Below are positions 7,708 through 15,518 of a stretch of DNA of 22,173 bases, piece by piece. The stretch's first letter is position 1; the number at the start of each line of letters is the position of its first letter. Source of the DNA: a virus; IMG/VR virus record IMGVR_UViG_3300037635_003007, positions 1 to 22,173 of that record; one strand, 5' to 3'. The position numbers were made by a program, and so were the translations under genes. The notes under the pieces are model-generated. The model did no database searches. It saw only the letters and a list, made by a program, of their open reading frames with translations, and had not been told where the DNA came from.

Positions 7708-9267
7708 ATGGAAAGGGAGCTCTTAAAAATATTTGAGGGTAATTCTGAACTGTTCATCACTACTTCTCTTACGGGGGAAGTAGATGAACGGGGCAAGAAG
7801 GTTAGTGACACATTCACGAAACACGAACCTGTTACTCTTGAATTATGGACAGATCATATAAACGGTAAACAAAGAATAGGGATTATGCCTGAGAAAGGCG
7901 ACCTATGTAAATGGGGATGTATAGATATAGATCCTCAGAGTTATAAAGATTATTCACAAAAGAAAGTTATAGATATATTAAGAGATAATCAATTACCACT
8001 GGTCCCAGTTAGATCAAAGTCTGGTGGTCTACATTTATTTTTATTCTTAGATGGATGGTATCCAGTTAAAGATGTGCTTAAAAAATTAAATGAGTGGAAT
8101 AAAAATTTCTTTCAAGCATTAGAAGTGTTTCCTATGAATAAGTGCATGAACATGCCTTACTTCAATATGAATGCTACTACAGAGTTTGCTTATGATGAAA
8201 ATAATACACCAGTTATGATAGGAACTTTTTTAGAATTAGTTAAAAAGAAAACAATATCTTTAGAACAATTAAATAGCTTAAAAGTAAAAGAATACGAACC
8301 AGAAGAGGATTGGAAACATTATCCGCCATGTATTCAAAAAATGATTATGGATAAGTGGTCTGGCAATCACAGAAATGATTTACTCTACAATGTTGGTGTG
8401 CTTGAAATGAAAAAAGCAGACGGCAATATTAGTAAAGAAGAGATGTCACGAATACTTCAAAAAAGAAACCAGGAGGTATTTGTTACACCTATGGATCCAA
8501 AAGAAGTGGAAAGTTCTGTTGCAAAATCTGTTATCAAAAAAGATTATAATTACAAGTGTCCACCTAAGCTTGGTGCTATTACTCCTATATGTAATAAAGA
8601 CTTATGTAAATTTAGGAAGTTAGGTATTGGATCTCAAGTACCAGATTTAATAGATGACTTTGAAGATATAGAGTTTACTAGAAGTCCTACATCAATTGAA
8701 TATGCATTTACATTCCAGGGAGAGAAAATAGTAATTAACCCAGAAGACATGAAGGATGAAAAATCTTTTAGAGTTAAATTATTGAAGTATGGAATCTATT
8801 GGGTGACATTACCAAGACCAAGAAGTGGTCCTTCTCCATTTGAAATGCTTATGGCTGCTTTGGTTAAGAAAGCAGTTGAGAATGACAAGATGAAGTTTGA
8901 AGATTCAGTTGAAGAACAAAAATATACTTTTCTTAAAAAATTCTTTGAGAGTCATATTGAGGAAGATGATTTTGATAAATTAAAAGATAAGTATGTTGTT
9001 TTAGATTCTGAAACTAACACTTGTTATTTTAAAAAGATTACCTTTGAAGATTTTTTAGGAAAGAATAAAGTATTTAGAAGTTCAGCTGAAGCTTTAAATA
9101 TGTTGGGATGTGAACGATTAGATTATCATCAAGGTGTTAAGAATGTTTGGTTTGTAAAGATGCCTAAGTTTGTCGATTACAAAAACATAAGTAATGCTTC
9201 TAAAGGTAACGAGAAAACAGTATCGGAAATGGATGATGACTTCCACACAGGAAAATTTAGAACTTAA
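7708..9267 (+). CDS. Archaeo-eukaryotic primase with PriL-like 4-Cys domain
   Basis: A 519-residue protein, start 3 bases after the previous stop. AEP catalytic motifs: CIDID with D73 and D75 (metal-binding DxD), SKSGGLHLF (sGGxH, 105-109) and EVFPMNK near 139-145. A second domain has PPC (C208), then HRNDLLYNVGVLE, then three more cysteines at C284, C295 and C300 (KCPP, ICNKDLCKF). This spacing resembles the iron-sulfur C-terminal domain of the large primase subunit (PriL), so the protein looks like a PriS-PriL fusion that makes primers for the family A polymerase. The C-terminal 200 residues are unassigned; helices rich in Lys/Glu dominate. The gene overlaps the next one by 35 bases. The PriL reading is by motif only. 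Confidence 0.85.
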   Translation: MERELLKIFEGNSELFITTSLTGEVDERGKKVSDTFTKHEPVTLELWTDHINGKQRIGIMPEKGDLCKWGCIDIDPQSYKDYSQKKVIDILRDNQLPLVPVRSKSGGLHLFLFLDGWYPVKDVLKKLNEWNKNFFQALEVFPMNKCMNMPYFNMNATTEFAYDENNTPVMIGTFLELVKKKTISLEQLNSLKVKEYEPEEDWKHYPPCIQKMIMDKWSGNHRNDLLYNVGVLEMKKADGNISKEEMSRILQKRNQEVFVTPMDPKEVESSVAKSVIKKDYNYKCPPKLGAITPICNKDLCKFRKLGIGSQVPDLIDDFEDIEFTRSPTSIEYAFTFQGEKIVINPEDMKDEKSFRVKLLKYGIYWVTLPRPRSGPSPFEMLMAALVKKAVENDKMKFEDSVEEQKYTFLKKFFESHIEEDDFDKLKDKYVVLDSETNTCYFKKITFEDFLGKNKVFRSSAEALNMLGCERLDYHQGVKNVWFVKMPKFVDYKNISNASKGNEKTVSEMDDDFHTGKFRT

Positions 9268-10876
9268 AATACTTAAAGACTTATACAGGAAGACCATAAA
9301 GATATTTGGTCCACCAGGTACAGGTAAGACATATACTTTAATTGAAAGAGTTTTAAAAAGTCATTTAAGAAGAGGGGTACAACCATCTGATATAGCTTAC
9401 TTATCGTTTACAAACAAAGCAGTGAATACTGCAGTAAGAAGAGCTATGGATTCTTTTCCTAATTATACATCAGAAGATTTTTTAAGATTCAAAACTCTAC
9501 ACACGTATTGTAGAAGGTATTTTCAAGAAGAGGTGTTTGATCCTAAACATTGTGCTATTGATTTTGCATTACAAACTAAAATAATAAAAACGTCTGATAC
9601 TAGATTAGCTGATGATGCATTTACATTTAAAGATTGGTCATTAGGTATTTATAGTAAAGCAAGAAACTTATTAATCACTCCAGAGGAAGCATATAAGAGA
9701 GAGTCCTATAAAAAAGATTCATTAACTGTTTTTCATAGGAAGATATCAACATATGAACATTATAAACAAGGTGGAGGAGAAAGATCATTTATTGACTTTG
9801 ATGATATGATCGAAAGAACAATTAAAGAAGTAGACTTCCCAGCACTTAAAGTTTTAATCTTAGATGAGGCACAAGATTGTACACCACTTCAATGGTCGGT
9901 TATTTATAAGATGGCTATGAAGGCCAAGAAAATATATTTAGCAGGTGATGATGACCAAGGTATATATAAATGGAATGGTGCAGATCCAAAGTATTTTACA
10001 AAATTTTTTCCAGGCCGGAAAGTAAAACTAAGAAAGACTCAAAGATTTGGAGAGGCTATATATAAATTTTCACAAGTTATAAGAAGAGGTATTAAAGACA
10101 GTGAGGAGAAAGAATACTTACCTGGGGATAGTAAAGGTTATGTAAAGAGCTACTTATCTTTTAAAGAAATACCTTTTAATAACTTAAAAGAAGATTGGTA
10201 TATTTTAGGCAGAATAAATGAAACAGTTAACGAACTTAGAATGTTAGCAAAAGATGCAGGTTTATATTTTAAAGATAATAAAGATACAAAATGTTTTGAT
10301 GTAAAACAATGGGAAGCAATTAAGGCCTGGACTGCAATCACTAAAGATAAAAAGATAGATAAGAAACAAGCAAGAAATATGTATAAGTTTATTAGAGAAC
10401 TTTCAGATCCTACATATAGATTAGATAAGTTTTGGAGGAATGAACCAGACTTAAGAGAATATAACTTTCAAGATTTAAAAGAGTGGTGTGGTTTAGAATT
10501 AAAAGAAGAGGACTCAAAAAAACCCTGGTACTGGATACTTAGAAGAAATTTTAAACCAAGACAGGTAAGACAATTTATTAGATTACTTAGAACTTATGGG
10601 CAAAAAGAATTAGATAAGGACCCACTAATCACCATAGATACAATACACAGTGTTAAAGGTGGAGAAGCAAATCATGTAGTGCTTTATAGTAAAGGTAACT
10701 ATCCATCGGACTATGATAATAAAAACAAACAAGAAAAAAGTGATGAACGTAAAGTTTGGTACACTGGTGCAACTAGAGCAAGAAAAACTTTACATTTATT
10801 ACGAACTGACTATAAGTATAACTATCCAATTGGGTCAGATTATTTAATTTATGTACAGGAGAAAAATGACAAATAG
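9233..10876 (+). CDS. UvrD/PcrA-like superfamily 1 DNA helicase
   Basis: A 547-residue SF1A helicase. The frame is open from 9194, but the tandem ATGATG at 9233/9236 gives the short N-terminus expected before Walker A. Motifs: GPPGTGKT (26-33), YLSFTNKAVNTAVRR (Ia), LILDEAQDCTPLQW (II), LAGDDDQGIYKWNGAD (III), KTQRFG (IV), TIHSVKGGEANHVVL (V) and WYTGATRARKTLHLL (VI). It is shorter than cellular UvrD (about 700 residues) because the 1B/2B insertions are reduced. It probably unwinds DNA at the phage fork, as no DnaB-type helicase is seen in the window. It overlaps the primase by 35 bases and DUF3310 by 11, suggesting translational coupling. Confidence 0.92.
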   Translation: MMTSTQENLELKILKDLYRKTIKIFGPPGTGKTYTLIERVLKSHLRRGVQPSDIAYLSFTNKAVNTAVRRAMDSFPNYTSEDFLRFKTLHTYCRRYFQEEVFDPKHCAIDFALQTKIIKTSDTRLADDAFTFKDWSLGIYSKARNLLITPEEAYKRESYKKDSLTVFHRKISTYEHYKQGGGERSFIDFDDMIERTIKEVDFPALKVLILDEAQDCTPLQWSVIYKMAMKAKKIYLAGDDDQGIYKWNGADPKYFTKFFPGRKVKLRKTQRFGEAIYKFSQVIRRGIKDSEEKEYLPGDSKGYVKSYLSFKEIPFNNLKEDWYILGRINETVNELRMLAKDAGLYFKDNKDTKCFDVKQWEAIKAWTAITKDKKIDKKQARNMYKFIRELSDPTYRLDKFWRNEPDLREYNFQDLKEWCGLELKEEDSKKPWYWILRRNFKPRQVRQFIRLLRTYGQKELDKDPLITIDTIHSVKGGEANHVVLYSKGNYPSDYDNKNKQEKSDERKVWYTGATRARKTLHLLRTDYKYNYPIGSDYLIYVQEKNDK

Positions 10877-11141
10877 TAGTTTATTAGAAGAAGCATTTCC
10901 ACAATCAAAACAGGTTGGCGGGAATCATTACAAAGAATTTCATATACAACCCTATGAGTTTATTAGTAAAAATAACCTATCATTTTTCCAGGGATGTGTA
11001 ATAAAGTATGTTTGCCGTTATTTAAACAAAGCGGGTATACAAGATTTACAAAAAATAATTCATTATTGTCAACTTGAGATTAAAAAACTAAAGGATACTG
11101 ATGCCAAATTCAAGAACAGTAAAAAAACAAATAAAGGTTGA
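10866..11141 (+). CDS. DUF3310 family protein
   Basis: A 91-residue protein starting at the second ATG of its frame (10866), because AGGAG is 5-10 bases before it; the ATG overlaps the helicase end by 11 bases. The family signature is clear: VGGNHYKEFHIQPYEFI followed by FFQGCVIKYVCRY, then a helix (DLQKIIHYCQLEIKKL). DUF3310 proteins are very common in phages of many hosts and are often labelled nucleotide kinases, but their biochemistry is not established by anything seen here. Location between helicase and polymerase suggests a role in replication or nucleotide metabolism. Confidence 0.9.
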   Translation: MTNSSLLEEAFPQSKQVGGNHYKEFHIQPYEFISKNNLSFFQGCVIKYVCRYLNKAGIQDLQKIIHYCQLEIKKLKDTDAKFKNSKKTNKG

Positions 11142-11310
11142 GGGAGTAGGATTTACTCTTGAGATATATCCTGAAAGAGAAGGTAATTCTAAAACTGAAG
11201 GACCTTTTTGGGAAATATTTCCAGAGGATTATCATGCAGCATTATTCGCATTTAGTAATAAAGATAAATTAAATAAATTAATTGAAAAAAAATTTATTAA
11301 TGTCGAATAA
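11101..11310 (+). CDS. Small hypothetical protein
   Basis: A 69-residue protein overlapping DUF3310 by 41 bases, with AAAGGA upstream of the ATG. It has a predicted beta-rich N-terminal half (KKQIKVEGVGFTLEIYPERE) and a C-terminal helical part (KDKLNKLIEKKFI). No recognisable family. Conserved overlap position inside the replication operon supports a real gene, but there is no functional evidence. Confidence 0.55.
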   Translation: MPNSRTVKKQIKVEGVGFTLEIYPEREGNSKTEGPFWEIFPEDYHAALFAFSNKDKLNKLIEKKFINVE

Positions 11311-11341
11311 TTGAAAAACATACCAACGAAAGAAGAAACAT

Positions 11342-13207
11342 ATGAACGGACTACAACTAACACTAACATTTAAAAAATCAATGTGGAATACTCCAAGTGA
11401 GTACAAAGATTTATCTAACGCAAAAGAAATAGCTATCGACTTAGAAACAAGAGATGATGGTATTAATAATAAACTTGGAGCTGGATGGGCTTTAGGTAAA
11501 GGTGAGATTGTAGGATTTGCAGTAGCAGTAGATGGTTGGAAAGGTTACTTTCCATTCAATCATTTAGGTGGGGGTAATATGATACCTCAACAGGTTAAAC
11601 AATATATGAAAGATGTGTGTGCACTTCCATGTAAAAAAATATTTCACAATGCTCAATACGATGTCGGTTGGTTACAAGCATCTGGTATAGAAGTTAAAGG
11701 TGAGATTATAGATACAATGATAGCAGCTGCACTTATAGATGAAAATAGATTTAGTTACTCTTTAAATGCGTTGTCAGTAGATTACCTTGGAGAAATAAAA
11801 GCAGAAACAGAATTAAGAGAAGCTGCAGCAGCTCATGGTATAGACCCTAAAGCAGAAATGTGGAAGTTACCTGCAGAACATGTTGGATATTATGCAGAGC
11901 AAGATGCAGAGCTAACTTTAAAATTATGGAAAAGATTTGAGCAAGAAATTAAAACTCAGAGTCTAACTACTGTATGGCAAATGGAGATGCAATTGCTTCC
12001 AACCCTAATAAAGATGCGTCAACGAGGAGTGAGAGTCCAAGTGGAAAAAGCTGAAATATTACGAAAAGAAATGATGCTCCAAGAAAAAGAAATACTACGG
12101 GATATACAGAAAGAAACAGGAGTAGAAATAGATATCTGGGCACCCCGCCAGATTGCCAAAGCTTTTGACAAACTGAAATTAGACTACCCACGAACCGAAA
12201 AAACAAAGGAACCATCGTTTACACAAAATTGGTTGATTAATAATAAAAACAAAATAGCACAATTAATTGTGAGTGCAAGAGAGATCAATAAATTTCATGG
12301 AACTTTTTTATCTTCGATTATGAAGTATCAGGTCGATGGTCGTATACATGGAGAGATCCAACAACTTAGATCAGATACTGGAGGTACGGTATCGGGTAGA
12401 CTGAGTATGTCTAACCCTAACTTACAGCAAATACCTGCAAGAAATAAAGAGTTTGGTCCCAAAATTAGAGGATTATTTATACCGGAAGAAGGCTATCAAT
12501 GGGGTAGTTTTGATTACTCGCAACAAGAACCACGAATGACGGTTCATTATGCATCTGCTTTAAACTATGACGGCTCTGAGGAATTAGTGGAAGCTTATAA
12601 AAATTCTAGCGCAGACTTTCATCAGACAGTAGCAGACCTGGTAGGTATTGAGAGAACTCAAGCTAAAACAATTGGACTTGGTCTTATGTATGGAATGGGT
12701 AAGAATAAGTTAGCTAATTCTTTAGGTGTTACTAAAGATGAAGCTGATGAATTGATTGTGAAATATAATAGGAAGGTACCTTTTGTAAAACAACTATCTG
12801 ATAGATGTATGCTCAAAGCTGCTAATGATGGTGTAATTAGAACTAAGAAGGGTAGAAAATGTAGATTTGATATGTGGGAAACAAAAGACTTTGGCCTACA
12901 TGTTGCAGAAAAATACGAGAATGCAGTTGCAAAGTATGGTGCTCAGAATATTAAAAGAGCTTATACCTACAAGGCATTGAATAGATTAATTCAAGGATCC
13001 TCAGCTGATCAAACTAAACAAGCTATGTTAGATTGTGTGAATGCAGGTCACTTACCTATGTTACAGATCCATGATGAATTGTGTTTTAATATAAAAGATG
13101 AAGCTCATGCTAAAGAGATAAAAGAGATTATGGAAAATACTATTAAGTTTGAAGTACCTTCTGTTGTTGAGTATGGACTTGGAAAGAGTTGGGGTGATGC
13201 TAAATAA
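11342..13207 (+). CDS. polA: Family A DNA polymerase with 3'-5' exonuclease
   Basis: A 621-residue replicative polymerase lacking a 5'-3' exonuclease domain. Proofreading motifs: IDLET (D33, E35), HNAQYD (D108) and YAEQD (Y184, D188). Polymerase motifs: SGRLSMSNPNLQQIP, motif A FDYSQQEPR (D391), motif B RTQAKTIGLGLMYG (R438, K442, Y450) and motif C QIHDEL (H577, D578, E579). The residue matching E. coli Pol I Phe762 is Leu446. The ribosome site is weak (GAAAGAAG upstream), and a 31-base gap separates it from the gene before. Its stop overlaps the homing endonuclease start. It is expected to copy the phage genome with the primase and helicase encoded just upstream. Confidence 0.96.
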   Translation: MNGLQLTLTFKKSMWNTPSEYKDLSNAKEIAIDLETRDDGINNKLGAGWALGKGEIVGFAVAVDGWKGYFPFNHLGGGNMIPQQVKQYMKDVCALPCKKIFHNAQYDVGWLQASGIEVKGEIIDTMIAAALIDENRFSYSLNALSVDYLGEIKAETELREAAAAHGIDPKAEMWKLPAEHVGYYAEQDAELTLKLWKRFEQEIKTQSLTTVWQMEMQLLPTLIKMRQRGVRVQVEKAEILRKEMMLQEKEILRDIQKETGVEIDIWAPRQIAKAFDKLKLDYPRTEKTKEPSFTQNWLINNKNKIAQLIVSAREINKFHGTFLSSIMKYQVDGRIHGEIQQLRSDTGGTVSGRLSMSNPNLQQIPARNKEFGPKIRGLFIPEEGYQWGSFDYSQQEPRMTVHYASALNYDGSEELVEAYKNSSADFHQTVADLVGIERTQAKTIGLGLMYGMGKNKLANSLGVTKDEADELIVKYNRKVPFVKQLSDRCMLKAANDGVIRTKKGRKCRFDMWETKDFGLHVAEKYENAVAKYGAQNIKRAYTYKALNRLIQGSSADQTKQAMLDCVNAGHLPMLQIHDELCFNIKDEAHAKEIKEIMENTIKFEVPSVVEYGLGKSWGDAK

Positions 13208-13601
13208 AAGAAACACGGCTCACGGAAACCAGGATATGATTGCTTATGCAGCAGGATTATTTGATGGTGAGGGTAGTATTAATTACGCACAATACAAATG
13301 CAATAAACCAAATGGTAAAACTTATTTAAAATGGAATGTGGCTATGGAAGTAGCTATGTCTGATTTAGATTGTATTAAAAATTTTTATGATATTGTTAAG
13401 GTTGGTAGTATTCATTACAAAGGTATTGGTAAAGGTAGTTTAGCTAAGATACCTCAGTGGAGGTGGAGGTGCTCTCATCAAAATGCATTAAAACTTGCAA
13501 AGTTATTTATACCTTATTCGGTAACTAAAAGAGAAAAATTATTAAAGATTATAAATCATTACGAGTTTGGAAAGCCGACAGGACCCCTAGGAAAAAGATA
13601 A
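13197..13601 (+). CDS. Free-standing LAGLIDADG homing endonuclease
   Basis: A 134-residue protein from the ATG at 13197, which overlaps the polymerase stop by 11 bases; an alternative ATG at 13236 would start directly at MIAYAAGLFDGEGSI. That segment is a clear LAGLIDADG motif with the DGEG acidic end that binds catalytic metal. There is only one copy, so it would act as a homodimer. C-terminal to it are beta-type segments (YLKWNVAMEVAMSD), WRWRC and a helical basic tail. Such genes spread by cutting gene copies that lack them; the adjacent polymerase gene is a frequent target. No intron or split of the polymerase is visible. A copy of the CACGG element lies in its first codons (13214-13230). 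Confidence 0.8.
   Translation: MLNKRNTAHGNQDMIAYAAGLFDGEGSINYAQYKCNKPNGKTYLKWNVAMEVAMSDLDCIKNFYDIVKVGSIHYKGIGKGSLAKIPQWRWRCSHQNALKLAKLFIPYSVTKREKLLKIINHYEFGKPTGPLGKR
13214..13230 (+). repeat. Dispersed CACGG element, copy 3
   Basis: CACGGCTCACGGAAACC, 7 bases after the polymerase stop, at the junction with the homing endonuclease. The first 13 bases are identical to copy 2. Confidence 0.6.
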
Positions 13602-13619
13602 ACTTTTTTAACTACAATA

Positions 13620-13647
13620 AAAACTTAAGCTTGTACTTGTAAGTTTT
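13620..13647. terminator. Bidirectional terminator hairpin between convergent genes
   Basis: AAAACTTA (13620-13627) and TAAGTTTT (13640-13647) form a perfect 8-bp stem with a 12-base loop, lying between the convergent endonuclease and the minus-strand cluster and overlapping the stop codon of the latter. U-rich tails exist on both strands (TTTTCTT on plus, TTTTTATT on minus). The stem is AT-rich, so strength is uncertain. Confidence 0.5.
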
Positions 13648-13807
13648 CTTGTACATCCTGATACTTGATCGCATTTCTTTTAGATCTAATATCAGATTCT
13701 ATTTGAGTCATCCCAGTATGAACACCACCATGTGTTAATAACTCAGACGACCATTTGTTTTCGAGTGCTTGTAATTCTTTAAGCAACTCTATTTTTTTAG
13801 GACTCAT
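13625..13807 (-). CDS. Small helical hypothetical protein
   Basis: A 60-residue, largely helical charged protein (PKKIELLKELQALENKWSSELL). It is last in the four-gene minus-strand cluster. A good ribosome site (GAGGAA on the minus strand) precedes the ATG, which overlaps the stop of the gene before it as ATGA. No family recognised. Two histidines and a Gly-rich HGGVHTGM stretch lie in the middle. Confidence 0.6.
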   Translation of the reverse strand: MSPKKIELLKELQALENKWSSELLTHGGVHTGMTQIESDIRSKRNAIKYQDVQENLQVQA

Positions 13808-13989
13808 TTTAGTTCCTCATAAGTTATGTGAACCCTTTTGTTCCCGGTGAAACCATCATTGATAATTTCAACGTTACCTTGGTCCACTTGTTCTGACACC
13901 TTTAAAATCGCTTGCTTTGCATTATCAGCTTCGACTACTTGGTCTATACTACTTCCTCCCATGCAAGCACGGATACGATAAGCTGTCAT
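13804..13989 (-). CDS. Small hypothetical protein
   Basis: A 61-residue protein with an alternating beta-helix-beta look: MTAYRIRACM (strand), VVEADNAKQAILKVSEQVD (helix), VEIINDGF and KRVHITYEEL (strands). The arrangement resembles small phage proteins of a ferredoxin-like or DUF1508-like fold, but I cannot assign it. It overlaps both neighbours by 4 bases (ATGA), which supports expression as one operon. Confidence 0.6.
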   Translation of the reverse strand: MTAYRIRACMGGSSIDQVVEADNAKQAILKVSEQVDQGNVEIINDGFTGNKRVHITYEELK

Positions 13990-14246
13990 GAGATATTATA
14001 AGATATTTTGAAAGAATGGTCAACATTGTAGCCTTGGCTGTCAATAGCTATACAATGTACGTTATAATCGGCCATAGAGCCCCTAATTTCTTCTATTTGT
14101 CGTTTCATGGTCATTCCTATATGTTTTGCTTTAGAACGACATCCTGGGCCATCTATGAGGTCATTTACTATATATTGGGTGCACTTGGTACCCATATCTG
14201 GTGTATTTAAACATACACTACCTAATAGTATAAATTTTATAATCAT
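13986..14246 (-). CDS. Small cysteine-containing exported-type protein
   Basis: The start at 14246 is preferred to the upstream ATG at 14288, because it begins 1 base after the previous stop and exposes a hydrophobic N-terminus (IIKFILLGSVC) like a short signal peptide. The 86-residue product has cysteines at about residues 12, 22, 36 and 65. It shares the pattern xKFIL..xVC........C with the gene before it, suggesting distant paralogy. No lipobox of standard form is present. Possibly exported to the host envelope, for example to act in superinfection exclusion; this is speculation from the leader alone. Confidence 0.5.
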   Translation of the reverse strand: MIIKFILLGSVCLNTPDMGTKCTQYIVNDLIDGPGCRSKAKHIGMTMKRQIEEIRGSMADYNVHCIAIDSQGYNVDHSFKISYNIS

Positions 14247-14247
14247 T

Positions 14248-14460
14248 CTAAACAGTATTAATACCTTGGCACACAAATCGTGGACCAAGATTATACTTCT
14301 CTATATCTCCTGGTGGGAAAAATTCAATAACTTTTTTTGTAGTATCTAATGCTGTAATTATACACTCTCTCCAGGTATCAAAAGTTTTAGGGTATTGAGT
14401 TTCAGGTAAACAATTACCATCAATAAAAGAACAGACTGTATATATTAAAATAAATTTCAT
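14248..14460 (-). CDS. Small cysteine-containing exported-type protein
   Basis: A 70-residue protein, first in the minus-strand cluster. Its N-terminus MKFILIYTVCSFIDGNC is short and hydrophobic with two cysteines; further on are TWREC and PRFVCQG. The Cys-x6-Cys, WxxC and FxC pattern recurs in small marine-phage proteins of unknown function. It starts 43 bases from the divergent gene at 14504, so both must be driven from the same short gap. Signal-peptide call is weak because the hydrophobic core is short. Confidence 0.5.
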   Translation of the reverse strand: MKFILIYTVCSFIDGNCLPETQYPKTFDTWRECIITALDTTKKVIEFFPPGDIEKYNLGPRFVCQGINTV

Positions 14461-14467
14461 AATTAAT

Positions 14468-14494
14468 TTGACATTAATCCTTATCCCATATATT
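14468..14494 (+). promoter_or_regulatory. Sigma70-like promoter for the small-gene operon
   Basis: TTGACA (14468-14473) is followed by TATATT at 14489-14494 (15-base spacer) or TATTTA at 14491-14496 (17-base spacer). The next gene starts at 14504 with no ribosome site, so transcription could begin almost at the ATG (leaderless mRNA). Confidence 0.55.
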
Positions 14495-14503
14495 TAAGAT
14501 AAC

Positions 14504-14776
14504 ATGAAACAAAAAAGTAAAAGTCCAATACTCAAGTCTATCATGTCTGAGATCGATGAACAATTAGCAAGCATCCCACTGTATGAAGTAGATGGTATGC
14601 CAATTGAAGATTCGATGCATTTAGATATGTACATAGATGGTGTTGCTAATATTAATTTTACGGATGAGATTAATAGAAAACATTACCCAGTAAATAAAAC
14701 GTTAGCGACCATTTTAGTATTTGACGAAATTGAAACAAGAAAAAACGAACCAACCAAGGAGGACATGCATGGATAA
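14504..14776 (+). CDS. Small acidic hypothetical protein, possibly leaderless
   Basis: A 90-residue protein. A basic N-terminus (KQKSKSPILKSIM) is followed by an acidic, beta-rich body (YEVDGMPIEDSMHLDMYIDG) and NRKHYPVNKTLATILVF. There is no Shine-Dalgarno sequence before the ATG, and the predicted -10 box is about 10 bases upstream, so a leaderless transcript is possible. No family recognised. Its end overlaps the next gene by 8 bases, and its last codons carry that gene's AAGGAGG. Confidence 0.6.
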   Translation: MKQKSKSPILKSIMSEIDEQLASIPLYEVDGMPIEDSMHLDMYIDGVANINFTDEINRKHYPVNKTLATILVFDEIETRKNEPTKEDMHG

Positions 14777-15077
14777 TGCAAAACTAAAAGACGACATAAC
14801 ACCAGAAAAACCAAAAGACATAATGCAACAATTGGACGAAGGTATTAATGCTGCAGTTCAAGAAATCAATAGTCTTAAATTAGATAATTATAAGTTGTTA
14901 ACTCAACTTCATAAAGTAAATACACAGATGATGATTATCGAGGACGCTATTAAGATGGTTAAAACTTTAAGTGATAAAGAAGCAGAAGATTGGAGAGTGA
15001 ATCATTACAAAAACGATCCAATTGAAAAGCCATTAGTTTTAAGTGAAGACATGGAGGTAAAAGATAATGACCGTTAG
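14769..15077 (+). CDS. Coiled-coil hypothetical protein
   Basis: The start at 14769 is chosen for AAGGAGG at 14756-14762; the frame is open further upstream but without a ribosome site. The 102-residue product is mostly helical, with a coiled coil from about residue 20 to 75 (INAAVQEINSLKLDNYKLL and onward). No family recognised. Part of the small-gene operon. Confidence 0.6.
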   Translation: MDNAKLKDDITPEKPKDIMQQLDEGINAAVQEINSLKLDNYKLLTQLHKVNTQMMIIEDAIKMVKTLSDKEAEDWRVNHYKNDPIEKPLVLSEDMEVKDNDR

Positions 15078-15120
15078 AGAGTTTAATAAAAATATGGAGG
15101 ATAGAAATGGACATCAATAA
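15067..15120 (+). CDS. 17-codon mini-ORF between overlapping genes
   Basis: MTVREFNKNMEDRNGHQ. A strong ribosome site (GGAGG, 15053-15057) is 9 bases before the ATG, which overlaps the previous gene, and its end overlaps the next gene's start by 14 bases. It may be a coupling peptide rather than a functional protein. Confidence 0.35.
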   Translation: MTVREFNKNMEDRNGHQ

Positions 15121-15334
15121 ATGGAAATCTGTAGCCATTAACATTAAGGATTACAAATTGTTAAAAGGTCTTTGTAAAAATAAATTCAGAGCACCTGGCG
15201 CAATGATATCTAAAATGCTTCAAGGTTACGTAGAACACTTAGCTAAGAAAAATAAAATTAGTGTAGAAAATTTTCGTAAACAACTTTTGAATGGAGAAAG
15301 TAATGATGACGGAAAACGATCTAAAAAGAATTGA
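15107..15334 (+). CDS. Possible ribbon-helix-helix-type DNA-binding protein
   Basis: A 75-residue protein with GGAGG 7 bases before the ATG. The N-terminal half reads as a short strand (WKSVAINI) followed by two helices (DYKLLKGLCK; APGAMISKMLQGYVEHLAKK), the layout of the ribbon-helix-helix (CopG/Arc-like) fold. A basic tail ends in GKRSKKN. If correct, it would be a dimeric DNA-binding regulator of the phage. The assignment is from secondary-structure pattern only; no conserved family signature was confirmed. Confidence 0.5.
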   Translation: MDINKWKSVAINIKDYKLLKGLCKNKFRAPGAMISKMLQGYVEHLAKKNKISVENFRKQLLNGESNDDGKRSKKN

Positions 15335-15518
15335 TACTAGAGTGAAGGGTAAAGAACTCTTCACTATAGAATTAGACCATTCAAATAACACTCTGACTTT
15401 AATGGTTAATGGTGAAATGAGAAACACTATTAAAACTTTTAAAGCAGAGCCGTTGTTTGACCGTATGTTAAGAATAGCTAAGACTAAATTTTTAGCCATG
15501 AGGAAGTTAGAGAATTAA
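15303..15518 (+). CDS. Small hypothetical protein
   Basis: The start is set at the tandem ATGATG (15303/15306), with GGAGA about 6 bases upstream; the in-frame ATG at 15291 lacks a site. The 71-residue product has beta-type ELFTIELDHSNNTLTLMVNG followed by a basic helix (FDRMLRIAKTKFLAMRKL). It overlaps the preceding gene by 32 bases and abuts the next (TAAATG). No family recognised. Confidence 0.55.
   Translation: MMTENDLKRIDTRVKGKELFTIELDHSNNTLTLMVNGEMRNTIKTFKAEPLFDRMLRIAKTKFLAMRKLEN

Noticed and set aside
14016-14349. Two plus-strand ORFs opposite the minus cluster
   Set aside because: No ribosome site, irregular composition; the minus-strand genes show ATGA overlaps and contiguous spacing.
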